Assembly (NCBI GenBank): GCA_028868455.1
Contig: JAGWUK010000212.1
Coordinates: 1-5,975 of the forward strand
Length of the DNA stretch: 5,975 nt
DNA from: Burkholderiales bacterium
GTDB taxonomy: Bacteria > Pseudomonadota > Gammaproteobacteria > Burkholderiales > Burkholderiaceae_D
Direction of reading: 5' to 3'
The notes under the pieces are model-generated. The model was given only the letters and a program-made list of their open reading frames with translations. It was not told where the DNA came from and searched no databases. The translations under genes and the position numbers were made by a program. This document shows, in pieces, positions 1 to 5,533 of the stretch (its first letter is position 1; every line of letters starts with the position of its first letter).

Positions 1-68
1 AGTTTCAGGCCCATCAGGCCAGGAAATAAGGGGTCCAGCAATTGCTGGAGCGAAGTCAGATCGTACAT
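1..68 (-). CDS. N-terminal fragment of a gene leaving the window; possible hotdog-fold thioesterase
   Basis: This is the first 22 codons of a minus-strand gene whose remainder lies beyond the left edge. It starts at ATG (66-68) and reads MYDLTSLQQLLDPLFPGLMG, then LK. The start is supported by a Shine-Dalgarno GGAG at 74-77, 5 bases upstream. A short amphipathic helix followed by an FPG-x-x-G-hydrophobic turn resembles the opening of PaaI-type hotdog-fold thioesterases, which hydrolyse acyl-CoA thioesters in the cytoplasm. Twenty-two residues are too few to be sure, so the family is a guess, while the existence of the gene is well supported by the ribosome binding site and the open frame to the edge. 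It follows the BON-domain gene on the same strand with a gap of about 107 bases, so it may have its own promoter. Confidence 0.55.
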   Translation of the reverse strand, partial: MYDLTSLQQLLDPLFPGLMGLK

Positions 69-144
69 GGTTTCTCCGTAAATATGCCCGTACAAATGAA
101 GCCGGAATCAGCGTTGAACCACCATTGGCGACTAAGCACATTAC

Positions 145-156
145 ACGAAATTTCGT
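145..156. promoter_or_regulatory. Perfect 12-bp palindrome upstream of the left-edge gene
   Basis: ACGAAATTTCGT is its own reverse complement. It lies between the stop of the BON gene and the start of the left-edge gene, about 77 bases before that start. It could be an operator for a dimeric regulator. No matching second copy was noticed in the window, and no clear -35/-10 pair was found around it, so the role is speculative. Confidence 0.25.
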
Positions 157-175
157 ATGCTTTCAGGGCGGGCAA

Positions 176-670
176 TTACTTGACCACCTTGAGCTGATTG
201 ATCACGGCCTCGACATCGTCGATGCGGCGTACGACGCTTTCAATTTCAGTCGATTGTTGCTGACTGTGGACGCAGCCTTTTAACCAGACCCACCGTCTTT
301 GTCCTTCGACCCAGATACTGCTGTCATCAAATCGCCCCGCGGCCAGAATCGCTTTGCGCACACGCGGAATGATTTCCTGATCGTACAAATACGCATTGGG
401 TAGCCGGCAGCGTCCATCCTGAAAACAACTGGTGCCACGCTCAACGCGCCAATGCGCTTCGGCGCGCATTTCGGCACGGGTCAGCTGTGGGCCTTCTGGC
501 TGGGGGCAACTGACTATGGCATTGCTGACCTGCAGAAAAGGATCATGAAAGTAGTTTTCCTTTTTCTCTTGTGCCATCACTCTTGCAGTGATTTGCAGCA
601 AACCAAACCAGATAAGCAGAGCGACAAATCGCTTGTTCATTTTGTCATCGAAAGGAAAGTGACATCGCAT
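176..670 (-). CDS. Exported BON-domain protein
   Basis: This encodes a predicted exported protein of 164 aa (154 aa if translation begins at the ATG at 640). The hydrophobic stretch FVALLIWFGLLQITARVMA, preceded by NKR and ending in V-M-A before Q, looks like a Sec signal peptide. The mature part has a low-complexity N-terminal half with Cys55, Cys82 and Cys88, then a C-terminal BON domain (about residues 98-163): the PRVRKAIL helix, an SIWVEGQRRWVWLKGCV strand pair with the conserved G, and a closing helix-strand DDVEAVINQLKVV. BON domains usually bind phospholipid or other envelope surfaces in the periplasm. Start choice: the ATG at 670 has AAGGA 6 bases upstream, whereas the ATG at 640 has no good Shine-Dalgarno but gives a cleaner signal-peptide n-region. 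The ORF stays open to 916, but that extension overlaps the upstream gene and is not credible. Specific function is unknown. Confidence 0.8.
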   Translation of the reverse strand: MRCHFPFDDKMNKRFVALLIWFGLLQITARVMAQEKKENYFHDPFLQVSNAIVSCPQPEGPQLTRAEMRAEAHWRVERGTSCFQDGRCRLPNAYLYDQEIIPRVRKAILAAGRFDDSSIWVEGQRRWVWLKGCVHSQQQSTEIESVVRRIDDVEAVINQLKVVK

Positions 671-728
671 CAGGGATCCTTTTTCGTCAATGCACAATCC
701 GGGCCAGAACTTACGATGTCCGGAATCG

Positions 729-1073
729 TTATTTTTCCTGACTACCAAACCAGTCTTGCATTTTTCTGCTGGCTGCCAGTTTGACTTCGTCCGTAATGTA
801 AAGACTGACCATGCCAATCGCGGCAGTAATTGCACCAAGATCGTCGGTGTAACCAGCGATCGGGATGGCGTCAGGAATTGCATCGAGCGGAAGGATGAAA
901 TACGCGAGTGCGCCAACGATGACGGTCTTTGCCCATGCCGGTGTTTCTGGTCTTTTAGCGGCGTAATATAGACACAGGGCTTTTTCGACCAGATCGCTGC
1001 CGGCTGCCAGTGCGAAATTTTTCAATTTTTCCCAAAAGCCAGCATCTGAATAATTGTCTTGAAATTCGGACAT
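729..1073 (-). CDS. DUF1232 / YkvA-family small membrane protein
   Basis: A 114-aa protein with the hallmark of the DUF1232 (YkvA) family. Residues 55-68 read ALAYFILPLDAIPD, followed by IPIAGYTDD (70-78) and a second hydrophobic stretch, AITAAIGMVSLYI (81-93). The family core is a hydrophobic helix ending in P-x-D-x-I-P-D, then a loop with a paired aspartate, and it is generally predicted to associate with the inner membrane; its biochemical role is not established. The ATG at 1071-1073 is supported by GGAG at 1081-1084, 7 bases upstream. Length is normal for a single-domain member. The gene lies 230 bases after priA and 58 bases before the BON-domain gene on the same strand, so it may be cotranscribed with the latter from the candidate promoter at 1246-1273. 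Confidence 0.9.
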   Translation of the reverse strand: MSEFQDNYSDAGFWEKLKNFALAAGSDLVEKALCLYYAAKRPETPAWAKTVIVGALAYFILPLDAIPDAIPIAGYTDDLGAITAAIGMVSLYITDEVKLAASRKMQDWFGSQEK

Positions 1074-1245
1074 AGCAACGCTCCGTTGATTTGCGTTCTG
1101 ATGATTTTACTTCATACCGAAGGACGAGCAGATAGCCCGCGCTGGCGCAGCTTCTTTGCACTTTCCGGAAAAATTTTCAGCACGAAATATGTAAAAAAAT
1201 ACATTCTGCATCTCTCAGGCTGGCTTGGGTACTGTCGCCATGCTG

Positions 1246-1273
1246 ATCATATAATAATCCTGCAGCCTGTCAT
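1246..1273 (-). promoter_or_regulatory. Candidate sigma70 promoter for the DUF1232 gene
   Basis: Read on the minus strand, ATGACA (1268-1273, 5/6 to TTGACA) is followed after 16 bases by TATGAT (1246-1251, 5/6 to TATAAT). It lies between the priA stop (1304) and the DUF1232 start (1073), facing the DUF1232 gene. Initiation near 1239 would give a leader of about 165 bases. This is seen by motif matching only. Confidence 0.45.
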
Positions 1274-1303
1274 CGACCACGCAAAATAGCTTATGCATAC
1301 CCA

Positions 1304-3340
1304 TCAAATGTCCACAGGGTCGATTTCGACTGACCACCTTACCCGGCTCTTCATTGCTCGCAATATCGTTATCCACTCCTTGACGAATGCTTGCAAGGCA
1401 GGACGGGAAACGGATTCCACCAATAATTGCGCCCGATCAACATTGGCGACCCGCGTCATCGTCATCGGTATTGGGTCATTGATTGTGATACCGACATGGT
1501 GCAGGCTGCTTGCGGCCTGTTTCAAAAAGTCGATTGCGATGCTTAATTCCTTGGCTTCGGCACGCAACAATGCCTGATACATAAACGGGGGCATATGTGC
1601 CTGTTGGCGCTCCTCCAGCAAATCGGCAGCGAAACTTGGGTAGTCATGCGCCATCAACGCATGATACAAAGGGTGATCGGGATACCGCGTCTGTATCAAT
1701 ACTTCTGAAGGATTGCCATCGGTTTTTTTGGCCGCGCGGCCAGCCCGGCCAGCCACCTGCATGAGTTGGGCAAACAAGCGCTCGCTGGCGCGGTAATCCT
1801 GTGAAAACAAGGCCGCGTCCGGATTTAGGGCGGCTACCAGCGTCAGGTGTTTGAAATCGTGTCCCTTTGCTACCATTTGAGTACCGATCAGAATGTCTAC
1901 TTCTCCGCTGTGGACACGATCGAATGCAGCTGCGGCGCTTCCTTTCAGGCGGGTTGAATCAGCGTCGATTCGTAGCACTTTGGCTTCGGGGAAAATAGCA
2001 CCCAGGCTTTCTTCCATGCGCTGCGTACCTCGGCCCAATGGCTGCAAATCTATATTGCCACACGTCGGACAATGGCGCGGAATGCGCTGCTCTAATCCAC
2101 AGTGATGGCAACGCAGTCTGTGATCGCCTTTATGCATCACCATATGCGCCGTACAGCGTGTGCAATTGCTGATCCATCCGCATGCATCGCAGGCCAGGAC
2201 CGGCGCATAACCGCGTCGGTTCAAAAATAATAGTGATTGCTCACCCTTCTCTAACCTTAGACGGATAGAGTCAATCAATCTTGGCGTCAAGCCTTCGCTA
2301 GGTTTTTCGCGTTCCAGATTGATGAGTTTAACAACCGGCAAAACCGCATCGGGTACGGCGCGCTCATGCAATTCAAGCAGGTGATATTTGCCACTTCTGG
2401 CGCTTTGCCAACTTTCCAGCGATGGTGTTGCGGAACCAAGCACCACTGGGATCGCCAATTGCCTTGCTCGCCATACCGCAAGGTCGCGTGCCGAGTAGCG
2501 CAATCCTTCTTGTTGCTTGTACGAAGGATCATGTTCTTCATCCACGATTATTAGTCGCAGATGCGGTAATGATGCCAACATCGCCAGCCTGGTGCCCAGC
2601 ACGATACGAGCACGCCCTGTATGTGCGGACAACCAATGAAGTAGGCGCTCACCTTCGGCCATTCCGCTATGCAAGGTTGCCAGGATCAGGCCTGGAAACC
2701 GGGCGCGAATATGTGCCTCAAACTGCGGCGTCAGGTTTATTTCCGGAACGAGGATCAAAACTTGCGCATCGTCTGATTGCGCCAGGATTTTTGCTGAGGC
2801 TTGCAAGAAGACTTCTGTTTTACCGCTGCCGGTGACGCCAAACAACAAAAAGGGAGCAAAATCATTTTTTGCTGTAATTGCATTGACGGCTGTCTGTTGT
2901 TCCGGATTCAGGCGCGGTTCTTCAGCTGGTACGGAATCTTGTGCTGTTGATAGCTTTTCTAACTTGTTCAATCCCCGGCGCAATGAAACATCCTTGAGCG
3001 CTTTCAAATTTTTCGGCAAAGACGGTAAAGCCACCTCGCCGATAGGCCGCTGGTAATACTCGGCCGCAAATTGACACAAGGCCAGCCACTGCGGACTCAC
3101 TGGCGACAACTCGGATCGCAGCGCTAATACGGTACGTAGCTTATTGGGAGGCACATCGGTCTTTTCGGCGATCGCCAACACAATTCCAGCGACTTCCTGG
3201 CGTCCAAATGGAACGATTACTAACTGGCCAATACTTGGGCGCAGAATCGGATGTTGATCTGGATCCGGCACGATCCAGGCATAATCGAAGGTGGTGTCAA
3301 GCGGTGTGTCAAGTGCGACACGAAGAATAATTTGTTCCAC
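1304..3340 (-). CDS. priA: Primosomal protein N' (replication restart helicase PriA)
   Basis: PriA is a 3'-to-5' superfamily 2 helicase that recognises stalled or collapsed forks and reloads the replisome through PriB/DnaT/DnaC or equivalents. From the GTG start at 3340 the product is 678 aa, complete compared with 732 aa in E. coli. In order: N-terminal 3'-DNA-binding domain (VEQIILRVALDTPLDTTFDY, then GQLVIVPFG); Walker A GVTGSGKT (168-175); DEEH box (267-270) followed by the PriA-typical DPSYKQQEGLRYSARDLAV; LGSATPS (301-307); eight zinc-ligand cysteines (384, 387, 393, 396, 411, 414, 424, 427); GTQMVAKGHD (486-495); QVAGRAGR (528-535). Start is uncertain: the open frame extends to a TTG at 3361 (685 aa), and neither site has a strong Shine-Dalgarno; family alignment favours 3340. 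A DnaA-box cluster lies about 60-95 bases upstream. Confidence 0.97.
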   Translation of the reverse strand: MEQIILRVALDTPLDTTFDYAWIVPDPDQHPILRPSIGQLVIVPFGRQEVAGIVLAIAEKTDVPPNKLRTVLALRSELSPVSPQWLALCQFAAEYYQRPIGEVALPSLPKNLKALKDVSLRRGLNKLEKLSTAQDSVPAEEPRLNPEQQTAVNAITAKNDFAPFLLFGVTGSGKTEVFLQASAKILAQSDDAQVLILVPEINLTPQFEAHIRARFPGLILATLHSGMAEGERLLHWLSAHTGRARIVLGTRLAMLASLPHLRLIIVDEEHDPSYKQQEGLRYSARDLAVWRARQLAIPVVLGSATPSLESWQSARSGKYHLLELHERAVPDAVLPVVKLINLEREKPSEGLTPRLIDSIRLRLEKGEQSLLFLNRRGYAPVLACDACGWISNCTRCTAHMVMHKGDHRLRCHHCGLEQRIPRHCPTCGNIDLQPLGRGTQRMEESLGAIFPEAKVLRIDADSTRLKGSAAAAFDRVHSGEVDILIGTQMVAKGHDFKHLTLVAALNPDAALFSQDYRASERLFAQLMQVAGRAGRAAKKTDGNPSEVLIQTRYPDHPLYHALMAHDYPSFAADLLEERQQAHMPPFMYQALLRAEAKELSIAIDFLKQAASSLHHVGITINDPIPMTMTRVANVDRAQLLVESVSRPALQAFVKEWITILRAMKSRVRWSVEIDPVDI

Positions 3341-3400
3341 GGACTTAATAAAACCCAGCAAAAATGTCGCTAACTATTGGTTTCATAAGGTCTTTTTGAC

Positions 3401-3435
3401 ATATCCACAGATTCTGTGGATAACTTTGTGGAGAA
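3401..3435. promoter_or_regulatory. Cluster of three DnaA boxes, two forming a 21-bp palindrome
   Basis: ATATCCACA (3401-3409, plus strand, one mismatch to TTATCCACA) faces a perfect TTATCCACA on the minus strand (3415-3423). Together they make TATCCACAGA / TCTGTGGATA, 10-base arms around a single T at 3412. A third box, TTCTCCACA on the minus strand (3427-3435), has one mismatch. Close head-to-head boxes with a third beside them are typical of high-affinity DnaA assembly sites. Confidence 0.75.
3414..3432 (+). repeat. 19-bp exact direct repeat, copy 1 (DnaA-box pair)
   Basis: CTGTGGATAACTTTGTGGA occurs here and identically at 5163-5181, in the same orientation, on the other side of hemE. 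It contains a perfect DnaA box (minus strand) and most of a second one spaced 12 bases from the first. Confidence 0.95.
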
Positions 3436-3500
3436 AGGTCTATTGACATCGGTTCTGGCTAGCGTTTACGCGGGTTTCAACAAAATGCCCATTCTGGCAG

Positions 3501-3578
3501 CACATAATTTATCTGTTTTAAATCAATCACTTACGATTTATTTATATTCGACAAAAAAGATTTTTTTAATTTTTTTTC
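3501..3578. other. AT-rich, DUE-like tract
   Basis: A strongly AT-rich run containing ATCTGTTTT (3511-3519), which resembles the core of the E. coli oriC 13-mers (GATCTNTTNTTTT), plus GATTTATTTATAT and long T tracts around 3560-3578. It sits between the left DnaA-box cluster and the TTATGCACA box, as expected for a DNA unwinding element. No duplex-stability calculation was possible. Confidence 0.45.
3521..3533 (+). promoter_or_regulatory. Candidate IHF binding site, left module
   Basis: AATCAATCACTTA matches the IHF consensus WATCAANNNNTTR at every defined position and lies in an AT-rich flank, as real sites usually do. It is about 100 bases from the paired DnaA boxes. In oriC and in datA, IHF bends DNA to bring DnaA boxes together. 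The surrounding 15 bases match the minus strand of the right module at 14 positions. Confidence 0.6.
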
Positions 3579-3590
3579 GGCGCCCTCGTT

Positions 3591-3603
3591 TTGTGCATAA
3601 GTA
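3591..3603 (+). repeat. 13-bp exact direct repeat, copy 1 (with TTATGCACA box)
   Basis: TTGTGCATAAGTA is repeated identically at 5324-5336. It includes a perfect DnaA box (TTATGCACA on the minus strand, 3592-3600). The distance from the 19-bp repeat is 177 bases here and 161 bases in the right module. Confidence 0.9.
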
Positions 3604-3695
3604 ACAGAATTTGTGCAAGAAATTGCAATTAATTTTTGCAGCTAATTCACTGCCTCTCCGCGCCATTTTGACCTGAAAACCGCATCGTTGTTATG

Positions 3696-3704
3696 TTTTG
3701 CACA
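3696..3704 (+). promoter_or_regulatory. Relaxed-consensus DnaA box
   Basis: TTTTGCACA fits TTWTNCACA. As an isolated box it would mean little; it is listed because it lies in the same intergenic region as four stronger boxes. Confidence 0.35.
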
Positions 3705-3800
3705 GCAACATGACGGCACGACAGGGCGCAATGGCGATTATTGGTTTGACAGTATCAAGCAGACCAGATTTTTTCGCACTTATTTCGTACACCCATGCAT

Positions 3801-4892
3801 TTACGCGCTCGGCTGGCGCATTTTTCTGCTGTGCTCATGCACGGTTTCGACAAGTGTACTAACCGATTCTATCGGAGTAAATTGCGAAATACCGTGCCCG
3901 AGATTGAAGACATGCCCATAATTCGCAGCCGGTTTGCCATATGCTTCGAGTGCGTTGATTGCTTGCTGCCGAACTTGGTCGGGATCAGCAAACAACACAG
4001 CAGGGTCGAGATTACCTTGTAATGCGACCTTGTGACCAACTTGGGCACGTGCCTTGCCAAGATTTACTGTCCAATCCAACCCAACGGCATCAGCACCAAT
4101 ATCGGCGATTTGGTCCAGCCATAATCCGCCGCCTTTGGTAAAGACAATCGCAGGAATGCGAACACCGTCTTTTTCTTTTTGTAATTTGCTGACGATATCT
4201 TTCATGTACGACAATGAGAACCGTTGATACGCACCGTCGGCCAACGCCCCACCCCAGCTATCAAAAATCATCACTGCCTGAGCGCCAGCATCAATCTGCG
4301 CATTGAGGTAGCTGGCAATGGCATCAGCATTTGTTCTCAAAATATGATCCATTAAGTCTGGACGCTTATACATCATCGTTTTAACGGTGTGAAAATCGCG
4401 CGATCCCCGGCCCTCGACCATATAACAAGCCAAAGTCCACGGGCTGCCTGCAAATCCAATTAGCGGTACGCGTCCATCCAGTGCTGTACGGATTTTTGTG
4501 ACGGCATCAAATACATACTGCAAGCTTCCTGCTTCCGGCACTTTCAATGCATGCACATCCTTCTCGTCCTTCAAGGAGCGTTCAAATTTTGGCCCCTCAC
4601 CCTCTTCAAAATACAATCCCAGTCCCATCGCGTCGGGTACGGTCAAAATATCGGAAAACAAGATCGCGGCATCAAGTCCAAATCTGTCAATTGGCTGTAA
4701 CGTAACTTCCGTAGCAAAATCGGGATTTTTGGCAAGACTCATGAAAGAACCAGCATCTTTGCGCGTCGCACGGTATTCAGGCAAATACCGTCCCGCCTGG
4801 CGCATGAGCCAAAGTGGCGTGTACTCTGTTTCCTGGCGCAGCAAAGCTTTGATAAAGGTATCGTTTTTCAAAGGGGCGAAATTGGAAGACAT
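3801..4892 (-). CDS. hemE: Uroporphyrinogen decarboxylase
   Basis: HemE removes four acetate carboxyl groups from uroporphyrinogen III to give coproporphyrinogen III in cytosolic heme biosynthesis. The 363-aa product is full length (E. coli 354 aa). Signature regions are all present: [16 protein letters not shown] (26-41), which carries the substrate-binding arginines; [12 protein letters not shown] (79-90), with the catalytic aspartate Asp81; [16 protein letters not shown] (146-161), with the active-site Tyr157; IFDSWGG (209-215); GLDWTV (271-276); GNLDPAVL (293-300); and FNLGHGI (329-335), with His333. The ATG at 4890-4892 is chosen because LKNDTF follows at the usual distance, although only a weak GAAAG precedes it. 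It has a long upstream region (641 bases) with DnaA boxes and no clear core promoter. It is separated from priA by 460 bases, so the two need not be an operon. Confidence 0.98.
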   Translation of the reverse strand: MSSNFAPLKNDTFIKALLRQETEYTPLWLMRQAGRYLPEYRATRKDAGSFMSLAKNPDFATEVTLQPIDRFGLDAAILFSDILTVPDAMGLGLYFEEGEGPKFERSLKDEKDVHALKVPEAGSLQYVFDAVTKIRTALDGRVPLIGFAGSPWTLACYMVEGRGSRDFHTVKTMMYKRPDLMDHILRTNADAIASYLNAQIDAGAQAVMIFDSWGGALADGAYQRFSLSYMKDIVSKLQKEKDGVRIPAIVFTKGGGLWLDQIADIGADAVGLDWTVNLGKARAQVGHKVALQGNLDPAVLFADPDQVRQQAINALEAYGKPAANYGHVFNLGHGISQFTPIESVSTLVETVHEHSRKMRQPSA

Positions 4893-4937
4893 GGTTGCTT
4901 TCGAAATGACTATTTTGTTGTGTGTTTTTAAAAATTA

Positions 4938-5082
4938 GGACTTACGCAAAATTGCTCCAGCGAGGTTGAGCATCTTTTTGGTGCTCAAGAGACTTCCGTA
5001 CGAGGAAAATCTCTTACGTCGGCAGACAAGCAGTTTTCTGAATTCCCGACTACAGCATAGGGGCGAAAGCAGGTAAGTGTCC
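4938..5082. mobile_element. Possible MITE or IS relic with imperfect inverted ends
   Basis: GGACTTACGC at 4938-4947 is approximately mirrored by GCAGGTAAGTGTCC at 5069-5082: its reverse complement starts GGACACTTACCTGC, two extra bases relative to the left end. Between them lies a hairpin (4966-4988: TTGAGCA/TGCTCAA arms, extended by two pairs, loop TTTTT). The minus-strand open frame here (4935-5147) resembles no protein family I know. The termini look like those of small IS-derived elements, but target duplications and a transposase are absent, so this is a weak call. Confidence 0.22.
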
Positions 5083-5104
5083 GACATTATCGCTGATGAT
5101 GAGT

Positions 5105-5121
5105 AGATCAGCATCTGATCT
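5105..5121. promoter_or_regulatory. Perfect 7-bp-arm inverted repeat, possible operator
   Basis: AGATCAG (5105-5111), spacer CAT, CTGATCT (5115-5121). The arms are perfect and each contains GATC. It lies 42 bases from the right DnaA-box pair and about 210 bases upstream of hemE. It could be a dimeric regulator site; the regulator is unknown. Confidence 0.3.
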
Positions 5122-5162
5122 GGCGCAACTACACGGGGAAGTGCCAATTCTTTTTACATTGC

Positions 5163-5181
5163 CTGTGGATAACTTTGTGGA
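5163..5181 (+). repeat. 19-bp exact direct repeat, copy 2 (DnaA-box pair)
   Basis: CTGTGGATAACTTTGTGGA, identical to 3414-3432 and in the same orientation, 1749 bases away across hemE. Confidence 0.95.
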
Positions 5182-5184
5182 TAG
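5164..5184 (-). promoter_or_regulatory. Tandem DnaA boxes, right module
   Basis: Minus strand TTATCCACA (5164-5172) is perfect and CTATCCACA (5176-5184) has one mismatch. They are in the same orientation, 12 bases apart start to start, close to one helical turn, which would favour cooperative DnaA binding. Confidence 0.7.
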
Positions 5185-5242
5185 ATTATTTTTATCTCAC
5201 GGTTATTGGTGTTTTTTAAATTTCGTTAACAAGTTTCGCTTG

Positions 5243-5255
5243 TAAGTCATTGATT
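5243..5255 (-). promoter_or_regulatory. Candidate IHF binding site, right module
   Basis: On the minus strand, AATCAATGACTTA matches WATCAANNNNTTR at every defined position. The wider AAATCAATGACTTAC differs from the left module's AAATCAATCACTTAC by one base, but is inverted relative to it. It lies between the DnaA-box pair and the TTATGCACA box, as in the left module. Confidence 0.6.
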
Positions 5256-5322
5256 TTATTTGCCGTAATCGAAATTTGTTGACGAAATCTGTTTTTTATT
5301 GCTTTTTTAGAAAACTCAATTA
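5256..5322. other. AT-rich, DUE-like tract, right module
   Basis: An AT-rich run including AATCTGTTTTTTA (5286-5298), which matches 9 of 11 defined positions of the E. coli 13-mer GATCTNTTNTTTT. It shares ATCTGTTTT with the left module and is bounded by the IHF site and the TTATGCACA box. Confidence 0.45.
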
Positions 5323-5323
5323 A

Positions 5324-5336
5324 TTGTGCATAAGTA
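5324..5336 (+). repeat. 13-bp exact direct repeat, copy 2 (with TTATGCACA box)
   Basis: TTGTGCATAAGTA, identical to 3591-3603. It contains a perfect DnaA box (TTATGCACA, minus strand, 5325-5333) that closes the right module. Confidence 0.9.
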
Positions 5337-5383
5337 GTTGCTCAATCTCTGTTTTTCTGCCATTTATTTTCACGATTTCAGCG

Positions 5384-5451
5384 TGATGCATGGTGCAATC
5401 ATCGATTGCAAATACTGATGCACTTGCACCTGTTCATGCCTAAATGCATGA
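5384..5451. repeat. TGCA-rich patch with a 17-bp palindrome
   Basis: Within 68 bases there are two TGATGCA copies (5384, 5416), two ATGCATG copies and several other TGCA steps. TGCAATC (5394-5400), spacer ATC, GATTGCA (5404-5410) is a perfect inverted repeat. The patch lies just outside the right DnaA module. It might be a protein-binding array; nothing known was recognised. Confidence 0.3.
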
Positions 5452-5533
5452 CATACACAAATTACTGTATTCCATTGACGACTCGCTTTGAAATGGTAAT
5501 AGGGCGAGAATCGACACGTCTTCTCACCGCAGT

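Larger units (their letters stand above)
3341..3800. other. Origin-like intergenic region between hemE and priA (left DnaA module)
   Basis: These 460 bases contain no convincing gene. In order they hold a DnaA-box cluster with a palindrome (3401-3435), a perfect IHF consensus (3521-3533), an AT-rich stretch with DUE-like sequence (3501-3578), a perfect TTATGCACA box (3592-3600) and a relaxed box (3696-3704). This is the composition of a bacterial replication origin or of a DnaA regulatory locus such as datA or DARS. The priA promoter must lie at its left end unless priA is read through from hemE, but I cannot assign clear -35/-10 hexamers there. I see no good intrinsic terminator for hemE. 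The region shares exact repeats with the region upstream of hemE. Motifs are seen; function is inferred. Confidence 0.6.
4893..5533. other. Origin-like intergenic region upstream of hemE (right DnaA module)
   Basis: A 641-base gap with no convincing gene. From left to right it holds a possible relic element (4938-5082), a 7-bp-arm palindrome (5105-5121), a DnaA-box pair (5164-5184), an IHF consensus on the minus strand (5243-5255), an AT-rich tract (5256-5322), a TTATGCACA box (5325-5333) and a TGCA-rich patch (5384-5451). From about 5452 to 5533 I see nothing definite; only a weak, bulged inverted repeat (CTCGC/GCGAG, around 5480-5510) follows the CoA-binding gene. The hemE promoter should be within the left part but could not be assigned. 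The DnaA/IHF/AT-rich set mirrors that between hemE and priA. Confidence 0.6.

Noticed and set aside
671..728. Imperfect AATCCGG/CCGGAAT repeat between the DUF1232 and BON genes as a terminator
   Set aside because: Short mismatched stem, long loop and no following T tract.
671..916. N-terminal extension of the BON-protein reading frame up to 916
   Set aside because: It overlaps the 3' part of the DUF1232 gene, resembles no family, and would bury the signal peptide; good starts exist at 670 and 640.
1369..1379. TTATCCACT inside priA as a DnaA box
   Set aside because: A single mismatched copy within a coding sequence with no neighbouring boxes or IHF site.
2422..2835. Plus-strand 137-aa open frame
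   Set aside because: Entirely antisense to the helicase core of priA, which has every expected motif; it is a shadow.
3443..3471. Perfect TTGACA on the plus strand as a promoter
   Set aside because: At 16-18 base spacing only weak -10 sequences (TTTACG/TTACGC) follow, and there is no plus-strand gene downstream.
3416..3604. Plus-strand 62-aa open frame between priA and hemE
   Set aside because: It runs over the DnaA boxes, IHF site and AT tract and encodes a low-complexity sequence; treated as non-coding.
4935..5147. Minus-strand 70-aa open frame upstream of hemE
   Set aside because: Composition is not protein-like, no recognised family or good ribosome binding site, and it coincides with the possible relic element.
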